Part shown: positions 1-8,152 of the stretch, in pieces
Layout: every line of letters begins with the position of its first letter
How positions within the stretch are numbered: the first letter of the stretch is position 1
Program-made: the position numbers and the translations under genes
The notes under the pieces: generated by a model
Seen by the model: the letters and a program-made list of their open reading frames with translations, nothing else
What the model was told of the DNA's origin: nothing
Databases searched by the model: none
NCBI RefSeq assembly: GCF_030167905.1
Contig: NZ_JARGNA010000002.1
Location: forward strand, 62,001-126,000
DNA from: Flavobacterium terrisoli
GTDB taxonomy: Bacteria; Bacteroidota; Bacteroidia; Flavobacteriales; Flavobacteriaceae
Reading direction: 5' to 3'
Length of the DNA stretch: 64,000 nt

Positions 1-115
1 AACGCCGACAGCAACAGTAAGGGGAAATATTGTCAATCAGACTGATTTCAACAATTTTGCGTTGGGTTATTTCCGATTGAGTAAAACAGAAGTCTCTGAA
101 TATATCATTCAGTAA
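1..115 (+). CDS. C-terminal end of a DUF4249-like protein (partial)
   Basis: The window opens inside a gene. Frame 2 is open from base 2 to the TAA at 113-115 and encodes 37 residues. The tail contains RGNIVNQTDFNNFALGYFR, a pattern I associate with the end of DUF4249 proteins. Those are Bacteroidota lipoproteins usually encoded beside TonB-dependent receptors, so the receptor is probably just upstream, outside the window. Only the tail is visible, so the family call is tentative. Confidence 0.5.
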   Translation, partial: TPTATVRGNIVNQTDFNNFALGYFRLSKTEVSEYIIQ

Positions 116-130
116 AAAGCACGAAATGCA

Positions 131-199
131 AAGTCCGAAGTCCGAAGTTTTTTATTTACTTTTATAATAGTAACTTCGTAACTCAAACTTTTAACTTCG
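131..199. repeat. Intergenic word repeat with inverted copies
   Basis: The spacer before the thiamine pyrophosphokinase gene contains two tandem copies of AAGTCCG (131-137, 138-144). Its inverse word AACTTCG follows at 172-178 and 193-199. CGAAGTT (143-149) pairs perfectly with AACTTCG (172-178) to give a 7-bp stem with a 22-nt AT-rich loop. No U-tract follows, so it is not an obvious terminator. Confidence 0.45.
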
Positions 200-206
200 A
201 CTTTAA

Positions 207-869
207 ATGTCATCACACCACATCGTTCGCGACGATCAGGAACCTGCTTTAATCATTGCCAATGGCGAAGCCTGCAGCTCCGAATTATTAGGACAATTGC
301 TCGAATGGTCTCCACTGGTGATTGTTCTGGATTCTGCCATCGAAAGAGTGCTGGAATTGGGCATCAAAGTCGATGTATTGTTAGGTGATTTTGACCGTGG
401 TTTTGACCCCGAATATTACAAGGAAAAGCAATATCCGATTGAAATTGTTTACGCACCCAATCAGGACAAAACCGATTTGGAAAAAGCTTTTGATTATTTA
501 ATCGAAAAAGGGCATAAAGCGGCCAATGTCATTTGGGCTACCGGAAGACGCGCCGATCATACGATTACCAATCTGACCAATATAGTGGCGTATCGGAATA
601 AACTAAAAGTGGTGATTCTCGATGACCATTCTAAAGTGTTTTTGTTGCCCAATACTTTTGAAAAATGGTACACTGCCGACACCATTCTTTCACTGATTCC
701 AATTGGAAAAGTAACCGGCATTACCACACAGAATCTTTTTTATTCCTTACAGAATGAAGATTTAACCATCGGCTATCGCACCGGCAGCAGCAATCATGTT
801 ACGGTAGACGGAATGGTTTCCATCAGGCATGCCGACGGTGATTTATTACTAATGGAATGCTGGGATTAA
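207..869 (+). CDS. Thiamine pyrophosphokinase (thiamine diphosphokinase)
   Basis: A cytoplasmic protein of 220 residues. The family transfers pyrophosphate from ATP to thiamine to make thiamine diphosphate. The N-terminal half has the acidic LLGDFDR motif (about residues 58-64), then KTDLEKAFDYL and TGRRADHTITNL, the usual order of ATP/Mg and thiamine-site motifs in this fold. Length fits the family. The ATG at 207 is preceded by a short repeat-rich spacer. The next gene begins 15 bases after the stop, so co-transcription with rlmF and the Nudix gene is likely. Those neighbours are housekeeping enzymes with no shared pathway. No thiamine riboswitch is visible upstream. Confidence 0.85.
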   Translation: MSSHHIVRDDQEPALIIANGEACSSELLGQLLEWSPLVIVLDSAIERVLELGIKVDVLLGDFDRGFDPEYYKEKQYPIEIVYAPNQDKTDLEKAFDYLIEKGHKAANVIWATGRRADHTITNLTNIVAYRNKLKVVILDDHSKVFLLPNTFEKWYTADTILSLIPIGKVTGITTQNLFYSLQNEDLTIGYRTGSSNHVTVDGMVSIRHADGDLLLMECWD

Positions 870-884
870 TTAAAAAAACAACTC

Positions 885-1868
885 TTGAAAACTCAAAATA
901 ATACTGAAAAAACAAGCCTGCATCCCAGAAATCCACATCGGTTTCGATACGACTTTGAGGCATTGATAAAAGCACATGCAGAGTTGCAAAACTTTGTACA
1001 CGTCAACGAACACAAAATAGGCTCGAGCGTCAGCGAACAGGCGAAGCAGACCATTGATTTCAGTAATCCGGAAGCGGTCAAAGCACTCAATAAAGCCTTG
1101 CTGATTTCCCATTATGATATCCAAAACTGGGATATTCCGGAGCATTATCTTTGTCCGCCGATTCCCGGAAGATCTGATTATATTCATTACATCGCCGATT
1201 TATTGGCAAGTACCAACAATGGCGTCATTCCCGAAGGGGAAAACATAGCCGGTTTAGACATTGGTATCGGTGCCAATTGCATTTATCCGATTATCGGCAA
1301 TAGTGCTTATGGCTGGAGTTTTGTGGGTACCGATATCGACGAAAATGCGCTTCAGAACTGCAAAAAAATAATCGCTGACAATCCAAAACTGATTGACGTC
1401 ATCAGCTTGCAATTGCAGATAGAACCCCGATTTATTTTCAAAAACATTGTACTCCCGGAAGACCGATTTGCCTTTACCATTTGCAATCCACCGTTTCATT
1501 CTTCGGCTGAAGAAGCCTCGAAAAGTGCGTTGCGAAAAATCAATACTTTATCAACTACAAAAACGACTAAACCGGTCTTAAACTTTGGTGGCCAAAATGC
1601 GGAATTGTGGTGCAAAGGCGGCGAAATCGGATTCATCACCCAAATGATTTATGAAAGTGCCAAATACCCAATGCAATGCTTGTGGTTTACCACTTTGGTT
1701 TCCAAAAAGGACAATCTGAAAAGCATCTATAAAACGCTGGGGAAAGTTGGCGCTGCCGAAATTAAAACCATTGATATGGCGCAGGGCCAAAAGATAAGCC
1801 GCATGGTTGCCTGGACTTTCCAATCGCCCAAACAACAAAATGATTTCTTTAATGCTTTAGAACTATGA
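885..1868 (+). CDS. rlmF: 23S rRNA (adenine(1618)-N6)-methyltransferase RlmF
   Basis: A 327-residue protein matching RlmF (YbiN), which uses S-adenosylmethionine to methylate A1618 of 23S rRNA. Motifs in order: [12 protein letters not shown] near the N-terminus, a SAM-binding stretch [15 protein letters not shown], and the N6-adenine catalytic tetrapeptide NPPF within [11 protein letters not shown]. The start is a TTG at 885. No ATG lies nearby in frame, and the conserved N-terminal region begins within 15 residues of it. The stop overlaps the next gene's start by four bases (ATGA at 1865-1868), which indicates translational coupling to the Nudix hydrolase. Confidence 0.9.
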   Translation: MKTQNNTEKTSLHPRNPHRFRYDFEALIKAHAELQNFVHVNEHKIGSSVSEQAKQTIDFSNPEAVKALNKALLISHYDIQNWDIPEHYLCPPIPGRSDYIHYIADLLASTNNGVIPEGENIAGLDIGIGANCIYPIIGNSAYGWSFVGTDIDENALQNCKKIIADNPKLIDVISLQLQIEPRFIFKNIVLPEDRFAFTICNPPFHSSAEEASKSALRKINTLSTTKTTKPVLNFGGQNAELWCKGGEIGFITQMIYESAKYPMQCLWFTTLVSKKDNLKSIYKTLGKVGAAEIKTIDMAQGQKISRMVAWTFQSPKQQNDFFNALEL

Positions 1869-2446
1869 GTAACCCAAAAATACAAATCCTTGAATCTGAA
1901 ATTCTTTCCGATAACTGGTACATCCTTCGAAAAATAACCTATAACTATCTCAAAAAAGACGGACAATGGGAAAAACAAATTCGCGAAGCCTATGACCGTG
2001 GCAATGGTGCCACGATTTTGCTGTACAATAAAAATTCTAAAACCGTAATCCTAACGCGTCAATTTCGGTTACCAACTTATGTCAACGGCAACGAAACCGG
2101 AATGATGATTGAGGCCTGTGCCGGATTATTGGACAAAGACAACGCCGAAGAATGCATTCGCAGGGAAACCGAAGAGGAAACCGGTTACCAGATTTCGGCT
2201 GTAGAAAAGCTGTTTGAAGTCTATATGTCGCCCGGTTCCGTAACCGAAATTGTCCATTTCTTCGCAGCCGAATATACCAAAGACATGAAAATCAACGATG
2301 GCGGTGGCATTCAGGAAGAACAGGAAAATATAGAAGTTCTGGAACTCGATTTTGACCAAGCCTACAACATGATTGCCTCAGGCGAAATCAAAGATGCCAA
2401 AACCATTATGCTTTTGCAATACGCTAAAATTAATATGGTATGGTAG
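1865..2446 (+). CDS. nudK: GDP-mannose pyrophosphatase NudK (Nudix hydrolase)
   Basis: A Nudix hydrolase of 193 residues, close to the 191 of E. coli NudK, which splits GDP-mannose and related sugar nucleotides. The Nudix box is clear: [20 protein letters not shown] followed by TGY, with the metal-binding RETEEE core. NudK-like landmarks around it include [30 protein letters not shown] and [14 protein letters not shown]. Its start codon overlaps the rlmF stop. About 110 bases of AT-rich DNA follow before the next operon. Confidence 0.88.
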   Translation: MSNPKIQILESEILSDNWYILRKITYNYLKKDGQWEKQIREAYDRGNGATILLYNKNSKTVILTRQFRLPTYVNGNETGMMIEACAGLLDKDNAEECIRRETEEETGYQISAVEKLFEVYMSPGSVTEIVHFFAAEYTKDMKINDGGGIQEEQENIEVLELDFDQAYNMIASGEIKDAKTIMLLQYAKINMVW

Positions 2447-2557
2447 GGTAAAAGTAATGCTTGATTGTTTTCAGTATAATTAATCAAATGTTAAGTTTTT
2501 TTTTGAAATATTTTATTCCATTTAAAACTACTTTTATTCTACTAAAACTTGAGAACA

Positions 2558-2980
2558 ATGAAGCGCATCATAACGATTTCCTTTTTATGCATCAGTCTTT
2601 TTACCTTTTCCCAGGAAGCTAACACGCTGCAAAACTCATTGGCAAAAGCCAAACAGGAACACAAAAAAGTATTGTTCTTTTTTTCCGGTTCTGATTGGTG
2701 TTCACCCTGTGTAAAATTCAAAAAAAACTTTATAGAATCAGCGGATTTTAAAGCATTCGCCGAATCAAACCTTATTGTATTCAACGCCGATTTTCCGAGA
2801 CAGAAGAAAAATGCTTTATCCAAAGAGCAAACCACAGAAAATGAAAAATTGGCTGAAAAATACAATCCAAACGGATTATTCCCTTATATCATCATATTAG
2901 ATGAAAATGGAAAAACAGTCCAAAAATGGGAAGGATTGCCAACAGAAACGGTTGCCGAATTTATCAATAAATTAAATTAG
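2558..2980 (+). CDS. Secreted thioredoxin-family protein (WCSPC)
   Basis: A 140-residue protein with a Sec signal peptide (MKRIITISFLCISLFTFSQ) and a thioredoxin fold carrying the active-site motif GSDWCSPCVKFKK. It also has the GLFPYIIILD segment where thioredoxins carry the cis-proline. It should act in the periplasm as a thiol-disulfide reductase or thioredoxin-like electron carrier. An in-frame TTG at 2549 would add three residues, but ATG 2558 gives a normal signal peptide and is preferred. It is the first gene of a tight four-gene run with ApbE, a DUF4266 lipoprotein and a DUF3570 outer-membrane protein, with gaps of 10-11 bases. Confidence 0.85.
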   Translation: MKRIITISFLCISLFTFSQEANTLQNSLAKAKQEHKKVLFFFSGSDWCSPCVKFKKNFIESADFKAFAESNLIVFNADFPRQKKNALSKEQTTENEKLAEKYNPNGLFPYIIILDENGKTVQKWEGLPTETVAEFINKLN

Positions 2981-2990
2981 TCCATTTAAA

Positions 2991-3911
2991 ATGCAATTCC
3001 AAAAGCAAACCAGGTTAATGGGAAATCAGTTTGAGTTCACTTTGATTGAGCAAAATGAAGCTGTGGCTCAGGAGCTTTTTGAAATAGCGATTAATGAAAT
3101 TAAAAGAATAGAAGCGCTGTTGACTACTTTTTCAGAAGAAAGCGTTACCTACGCCATAAACCAGAATGCAGGTATTCAGCCTGTTGCCGTGAATGAAGAA
3201 GTGTTTCAGCTGATCAAAAGAAGCCAGTTTATTTCTAAAATCACACAAGGCGCTTTTGATTTAAGCTATGGCAGCATTGACAAACGATTTTGGAATTTTG
3301 ATTTGAACATGACTTCATTACCCGATGCTGAAACTGCCAAAAAATCGGTGGCTTTGATCAATTATGAGAACATTATTCTGGATGAAAACAATCAAACCGT
3401 TTTCTTGAAAAACAAAGGTATGCGGATTGGTTTTGGCGGAATTGGAAAAGGATATGCTGCCGAAATGGCCAAAAGAAAATTATTGGAAAGCAATGTCAAA
3501 AGCGGGATTGTAAATGCTTCAGGAGATTTATCCGCCTGGGGTTATCAGGAAAATGGAAAACCATGGACGATTGGTGTTGCTGATCCAAACCAAAGAAAAT
3601 CAATCTTTTCTACTTTTAAAATCACCGACAAAGCGGTAGCAACCTCGGGAAATTATGAAAAATTTGTCGTTATTGACAATAAGCGATATTCACATACCAT
3701 CGATCCTAAAACGGGTTTCCCGGTCTCCGGCATCAAAAGCGTAACCATCATTGCCGATAACGCCGAAATTGCCGATGCTTTGGCCACTCCGGTCACGGTT
3801 ATGGGAATTGAAGTTGGGCTCGATTTTATCAATCAGTTAAAAACCATTGGCTGCATTCTTATTGACGATAACGATAAGGCCTATTTTTCCAAAAACATTA
3901 CCATCACTTAA
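2991..3911 (+). CDS. apbE: FAD:protein FMN transferase (ApbE family)
   Basis: A 306-residue ApbE. The family cleaves FAD and attaches FMN through a phosphoester bond to Thr or Ser of extracytosolic flavoproteins, using Mg2+. Visible signatures are RFWNFDL, GGIGKGYAAEMA, VNASGDLSAWG and YSHTIDPKTGFPV, followed by the DALATPVTVMG metal-site region. Unlike many ApbE proteins, the N-terminus (MQFQKQTRLMGNQFEF) has no signal peptide or lipobox, so this copy may act in the cytoplasm or have an overlooked upstream start. No NqrC or RnfG substrate is encoded nearby. The immediate neighbours (thioredoxin, DUF4266, DUF3570) are the obvious candidates for partners. Confidence 0.88.
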   Translation: MQFQKQTRLMGNQFEFTLIEQNEAVAQELFEIAINEIKRIEALLTTFSEESVTYAINQNAGIQPVAVNEEVFQLIKRSQFISKITQGAFDLSYGSIDKRFWNFDLNMTSLPDAETAKKSVALINYENIILDENNQTVFLKNKGMRIGFGGIGKGYAAEMAKRKLLESNVKSGIVNASGDLSAWGYQENGKPWTIGVADPNQRKSIFSTFKITDKAVATSGNYEKFVVIDNKRYSHTIDPKTGFPVSGIKSVTIIADNAEIADALATPVTVMGIEVGLDFINQLKTIGCILIDDNDKAYFSKNITIT

Positions 3912-3922
3912 ACGAATAACTC

Positions 3923-4132
3923 ATGAAAAAACTGCTCACCATTATTGCCCTAACCTGTTTACTCTCTTCCTGTGAATCAGTTAAAGAGTATCAAAAATCT
4001 AAAATCAACGATGCTGAAATGGTATTGACCTCCAAAAAAACCGAAAAATTCGAAAACACTTTTCAACTTTATCGAGAAGCCGGTTCCGGTGCCAATGGTG
4101 GCAAAACCGGTGGTGGATGCGGTTGTAATTAA
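3923..4132 (+). CDS. DUF4266 small lipoprotein with C-terminal GGGCGCN
   Basis: A 69-residue lipoprotein. The signal peptide ends in the lipobox LLSSC (Cys about residue 17), leaving a mature peptide of about 53 residues. The C-terminus is glycine-rich and ends GGKTGGGCGCN, with two cysteines one residue apart at the very end. I recognise this ending as the DUF4266 hallmark. Function is unknown. It lies 11 bases after apbE and 11 bases before the DUF3570 gene, an arrangement seen in other bacteria. The C-terminal cysteines could bind metal, form a disulfide handled by the operon's thioredoxin, or carry a modification. These roles are inference. Confidence 0.82.
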   Translation: MKKLLTIIALTCLLSSCESVKEYQKSKINDAEMVLTSKKTEKFENTFQLYREAGSGANGGKTGGGCGCN

Positions 4133-4143
4133 TATTTATTCCA

Positions 4144-5352
4144 ATGAAAAAAAGAGTCATATCTGCCGCATTATTAGCCTTTTTATTTTCTTTTCAGGGA
4201 AAAGCGCAATCTCAAAAAGATACGATTCCCACGACCTATAAAAAGCAAAAATTAAAACTGGAAGAGATTAATTTTATTTCGAGTTACTATAAACAGGACG
4301 GTGACAATTCAGCCGTTACCGGAGGTGTTGGAACAGAAAAACTAACCGACATCGCCACTAACTTTGAAGTTATTTTATCCAAAAAAGACAAAAAAAATAA
4401 CATTCACGGATTGGATTTGAATTTAGGCATCGACAGTTATACTTCTGCCTCATCCGACAACATTGACCCAAGTACCGTTTCCTCTGCTTCGTATCAGGAC
4501 ATCAGGATTTATCCTTCCGCCAATTACAATTACACCAATACGGAAAAGAAATATGTCTTGAATGCCGGGGTTTCATTCTCTGCAGAATTTGATTATACTT
4601 CTATCGGAGCCAATCTTGGATTTACCAAAACATCCAAAGACAATAATCGAGAATTCTCCGTAAAGGGAATGGCTTTTTTTGATACCTGGAAGGTTATTTT
4701 GCCTATCGAATTAAGAGACAATCCATCCGATGACGAAGCCAATCATTTGGATTCGAAACCAAGGACTTCTTATAATTTAGGATTGACCTTATCACAAGTC
4801 GTCAATAAAAACTTCCAAATGGCATTTTTGGCAGATCTTGGTTATCAGGAAGGATTATTGGCCACAAAATTCAATAGGGTTTATTTTGAAGACAGCTCTG
4901 TGCGTTCCGAAAAATTGCCTTCTACCCGATTCAAGATTCCGTTGGGTGTAAGAGCGAATTACTATTTAACCGATAGGATTATATTACGCACCTATTACCG
5001 CTACTATTATGACAATTGGAACATTAGTGCACATACCGTTAGTATTGAACCGAGTATTAAACTCACTCCTTTTTCTTCACTGTCATTACCCTATCGCTTT
5101 TATGCGCAAAATTCGGCCAAATACTTTAAACCGATTTACCAGCATCAGTTGAACGATGAATTTTACACCAGTGATTATGACTTGTCTAAATTTAGCAGTC
5201 ATATGATTGGATTAGGCTATCATTTAACCGACAGTGATAAAGGTGTTTTTAACATTAAAAGAATCCATAGTTTAGAATTGCGATATGGTTATTACACCAG
5301 AAATAATGGCCTGAGTTCGCATATTGTTACCTTGGCATTCCAGTTTAAGTAA
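4144..5352 (+). CDS. DUF3570 outer-membrane beta-barrel protein
   Basis: A 402-residue protein with a Sec signal peptide ending FQGKAQS and a beta-rich body of alternating polar and aromatic strands, ending in phenylalanine (LAFQFK) as outer-membrane barrels do. The early segment NFISSYYKQDGDNSAVTGGV and the following GTEKL are the DUF3570 signature. An SASYQDIRIYPSANYNY stretch follows. Known context: DUF3570 proteins recur next to DUF4266, ApbE and thioredoxin, but their job has not been shown to my knowledge. It closes the operon that starts at 2558. The 85-base spacer before uvrB holds an inverted repeat. Confidence 0.82.
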   Translation: MKKRVISAALLAFLFSFQGKAQSQKDTIPTTYKKQKLKLEEINFISSYYKQDGDNSAVTGGVGTEKLTDIATNFEVILSKKDKKNNIHGLDLNLGIDSYTSASSDNIDPSTVSSASYQDIRIYPSANYNYTNTEKKYVLNAGVSFSAEFDYTSIGANLGFTKTSKDNNREFSVKGMAFFDTWKVILPIELRDNPSDDEANHLDSKPRTSYNLGLTLSQVVNKNFQMAFLADLGYQEGLLATKFNRVYFEDSSVRSEKLPSTRFKIPLGVRANYYLTDRIILRTYYRYYYDNWNISAHTVSIEPSIKLTPFSSLSLPYRFYAQNSAKYFKPIYQHQLNDEFYTSDYDLSKFSSHMIGLGYHLTDSDKGVFNIKRIHSLELRYGYYTRNNGLSSHIVTLAFQFK

Positions 5353-5372
5353 GCGGAGTTTTTCATTAAGTT

Positions 5373-5409
5373 CAAAGTTAAAAGTATAAATATTCTGCTT
5401 TTAACTTTG
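5373..5409. repeat. Perfect 12-bp inverted repeat before uvrB
   Basis: CAAAGTTAAAAG (5373-5384) is the exact reverse complement of CTTTTAACTTTG (5398-5409), with a 13-nt loop. The right arm also contains TAACTTTG (5402-5409), which matches the Bacteroidota -7 box TAnnTTTG and may serve uvrB. No clear TTG lies 17-23 bases upstream. A T-run after the hairpin is lacking, so a terminator role is doubtful. Confidence 0.55.
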
Positions 5410-5437
5410 TAACTTAGCGACTCCATAACTTCAAAAA

Positions 5438-7426
5438 ATGAAATTCCAAGTCGTATCAGAATACAAACCCACTGGTGATCAACCACAGGCAATTGACAAA
5501 TTAGTCGCCGGAATAACCAATGGTGAAAAATACCAAACGCTTTTAGGGGTTACCGGTTCCGGAAAAACCTTTACAATGGCCAATGTGATTCAGGAAGTGG
5601 AAAAACCGACCTTGGTTTTGGCACACAATAAAACCCTGGCGGCGCAGTTGTATTCCGAGTTCAAGCAGTTTTTCCCAAACAATTCGGTACAATATTTTGT
5701 GTCGTATTACGACTATTACCAACCCGAAGCTTATATACCGGTGACCGGCGTTTTTATAGAAAAGGATTTGTCCATCAATGACGAATTGGAGAAACTGCGT
5801 TTGAGTACCACTTCTGCCCTATTATCGGGACGAAGAGACGTTTTGGTTGTGGCTTCCGTTTCTTGTTTGTACGGTATCGGAAATCCGGTCGAGTTCCAAA
5901 AGAATGTGATTTCGATTGAGAAAAACCAAATGATTTCGCGAACCAAACTGTTACACCGTCTCGTGCAAAGTCTATACTCGAGAACCGAAGCCGAATTCAC
6001 TCCCGGAACATTCCGCATCAAAGGTGACACGGTGGAAATTTTCCCGAGCTATGCAGACGAACCGTTCCGCGTGCATTTCTTTGGCGATGAAATTGAAGAA
6101 ATTGAAGCTTTTGACCCAAAAACTGCCAAAGTTTTTGAGCGATACGAAAAACTTAATATTTATCCAGCCAATATGTTTGTGACATCTCCCGATGTTTTAC
6201 AGGCTGCGATTTGGGATATCCAACAAGACTTGGTCAAACAAGTCGATTATTTTAAGGAAATCGGAAAACATCTCGAAGCCAAACGTTTGGAAGAGCGCAC
6301 CAATTTCGATTTGGAAATGATACGTGAATTGGGCTATTGCTCCGGAATTGAGAATTATTCAAGATACTTAGACCGACGACTTCCCGGAACGCGTCCTTTC
6401 TGTTTGCTCGATTATTTCCCGGATGATTATCTGATGGTGGTCGATGAAAGCCATGTGACGATTTCGCAGGTTCATGCGATGTATGGCGGTGACCGAAGCC
6501 GAAAAGAAAACCTAGTGGAATACGGTTTCCGATTGCCGGCCGCGATGGACAACCGTCCGTTAAAGTTTGAGGAATTCGAAAGCATGCAAAACCAAGTGGT
6601 TTATGTTTCGGCAACACCGGCGGATTATGAATTGCAAAAATCGGAAGGGATTTATGTCGAACAGGTCATTCGCCCAACGGGATTATTGGATCCGGTGATT
6701 GAAGTGCGTCCGAGTTTGAACCAGATAGATGATTTGATAGAAGAAATTCAAGTAAGATGTGAAGCCGACGAACGTGTTTTGGTCACTACCTTAACCAAAA
6801 GAATGGCGGAAGAACTCACCAAATACCTGACCAAAGTTTCGATTCGTTGTCGGTACATTCATTCCGATGTGGATACTTTGGAACGGGTGGAAATCATGCA
6901 GGATTTGCGCAAAGGTTTGTTTGATGTTTTGATTGGCGTGAACTTACTCCGTGAAGGTTTGGATTTACCCGAAGTGTCTTTGGTAGCGATTTTGGATGCC
7001 GATAAAGAAGGCTTTCTGCGCAGCCATCGTTCGTTGACACAAACCGTAGGCCGCGCAGCGCGAAACGTCAACGGCAAAGCGATTATGTATGCAGATAAAA
7101 TCACCAACAGCATGCAGAAAACCATAGACGAAACCAATTACCGTCGTGGCAAGCAAATGGCCTACAACACCGAACACAATTTGGAACCCAAAGCGCTGAA
7201 CAAAAGTTTGGGCAATGCCTTGAGCAACAATTCGGTTTCTACACAATATTTTGAAGACAAAATTGCCAAAGCAGCCGAACCTGAAAGTTTGTACTTATCC
7301 AAACCCGAAATAGAAAAGAAAATCAGGGAAACACGCAAAGCGATGGAAAAAGCGGCCAAGGACTTAGACTTTATGCAGGCAGCGAAATTGAGAGATGAGA
7401 TTCAGGCGTTGCAGGAAAGGATATAG
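5438..7426 (+). CDS. uvrB: Excinuclease ABC subunit UvrB
   Basis: A 662-residue UvrB, the damage-verifying helicase-like subunit of UvrABC nucleotide excision repair. The sequence starts with KPTGDQPQAIDKL. Walker A is GVTGSGKTFT (about residues 39-48), the beta-hairpin region contains YYDYYQPEAY, and the DEAD-box equivalent is VVDESHVT. Helicase motifs VLVTTLTKRMAEEL and QTVGRAARN follow. A C-terminal UVR domain (about residues 625-660, DFMQAAKLRDEI) contacts UvrA and UvrC. The length is near the family norm of about 670. uvrA and uvrC are not in the window. The start is ATG 5438. Confidence 0.97.
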   Translation: MKFQVVSEYKPTGDQPQAIDKLVAGITNGEKYQTLLGVTGSGKTFTMANVIQEVEKPTLVLAHNKTLAAQLYSEFKQFFPNNSVQYFVSYYDYYQPEAYIPVTGVFIEKDLSINDELEKLRLSTTSALLSGRRDVLVVASVSCLYGIGNPVEFQKNVISIEKNQMISRTKLLHRLVQSLYSRTEAEFTPGTFRIKGDTVEIFPSYADEPFRVHFFGDEIEEIEAFDPKTAKVFERYEKLNIYPANMFVTSPDVLQAAIWDIQQDLVKQVDYFKEIGKHLEAKRLEERTNFDLEMIRELGYCSGIENYSRYLDRRLPGTRPFCLLDYFPDDYLMVVDESHVTISQVHAMYGGDRSRKENLVEYGFRLPAAMDNRPLKFEEFESMQNQVVYVSATPADYELQKSEGIYVEQVIRPTGLLDPVIEVRPSLNQIDDLIEEIQVRCEADERVLVTTLTKRMAEELTKYLTKVSIRCRYIHSDVDTLERVEIMQDLRKGLFDVLIGVNLLREGLDLPEVSLVAILDADKEGFLRSHRSLTQTVGRAARNVNGKAIMYADKITNSMQKTIDETNYRRGKQMAYNTEHNLEPKALNKSLGNALSNNSVSTQYFEDKIAKAAEPESLYLSKPEIEKKIRETRKAMEKAAKDLDFMQAAKLRDEIQALQERI

Positions 7427-7455
7427 TTGCTGGCTCAATAACCTTACATTAAAAA

Positions 7456-7965
7456 ATGAATTACAATTTTAGAAAAGCAACCATTTCAGAAATACCACAG
7501 GTATGGAAAATCCTCCAGCAGGCCATTATACGCAGAAAAAAAGACGGAAGTCAACAATGGCAGGATGGTTACCCTAATGAGATTGTCATTCAGCAGGATA
7601 TTGCCAAAGGCATTGGTTATGTTTTAATGGATAACGACACCGTTGCCGGTTATGCCGCGATCCTTTTCAATGATGAACCTGCGTATGAACATCTCAAAGG
7701 AACCTGGCTGACCAATGGAGATTTTGTGGTATTGCACAGAGTGGCCATTTCAGATGACTTTTTAGGCAAAGGCTTGGCTCAGAAAATTTTTCTTTCTACG
7801 GAGGATTTAGCCATAGCCAACAATATCTTTAGCATCAAAGTAGATACTAATTTTGACAACATTCCGATGCTTAAAATTTTAGAAAAGTTAGGATATGCCT
7901 ATTGCGGAGAAGTGACTTTTAGAGGTGGAATCCGAAAGGCTTTTGAGAAGGAATTGTCTAAATAA
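7456..7965 (+). CDS. GNAT family N-acetyltransferase
   Basis: A soluble protein of 169 residues with the GNAT fold. It begins NFRKATISEIPQVWKIL, has the strand-4 segment FVVLHRVAISDDF, the acetyl-CoA pyrophosphate-binding loop FLGKGLAQKIF (R/QxxGxG/A-like), and the motif B region DTNFDNIPMLKILEKLGYA. Members acetylate amines of small molecules or proteins. The substrate cannot be read from sequence. It starts 29 bases after uvrB and is followed after seven bases by the KOW gene, so the three may be co-transcribed. Confidence 0.85.
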   Translation: MNYNFRKATISEIPQVWKILQQAIIRRKKDGSQQWQDGYPNEIVIQQDIAKGIGYVLMDNDTVAGYAAILFNDEPAYEHLKGTWLTNGDFVVLHRVAISDDFLGKGLAQKIFLSTEDLAIANNIFSIKVDTNFDNIPMLKILEKLGYAYCGEVTFRGGIRKAFEKELSK

Positions 7966-7972
7966 TGCTTTT

Positions 7973-8152
7973 ATGAAAACAGAAAATTTAAAAGACGGTG
8001 ACCACTGTAAAGTAATCGGAGGAACACATATCGGAAAATCGGGTACGGTTCGGGATATTAACACCAGCAAAACAGGTCACATTACCATCACTGTTGAACA
8101 AGAAAACGGAGTCCGATTCAAAACGCTGGGTAAGAATGTAACAGTAGTTTAA
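7973..8152 (+). CDS. Small stand-alone KOW-motif protein
   Basis: A 59-residue protein that is essentially one KOW motif: LKDGDHCKVIGGTHIGKSG followed by TVRDI. KOW motifs bind RNA or RNA polymerase partners in ribosomal proteins L24 and L26 and in NusG. Here there is no NGN or other domain. ATG 7973 is chosen because an in-frame extension back to 7925 would overlap the acetyltransferase and adds residues unlike a KOW protein. The stop overlaps the stop of the opposite-strand gene by four bases (TTAA, 8149-8152). A role in RNA binding is inferred from the motif only. Confidence 0.72.
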   Translation: MKTENLKDGDHCKVIGGTHIGKSGTVRDINTSKTGHITITVEQENGVRFKTLGKNVTVV

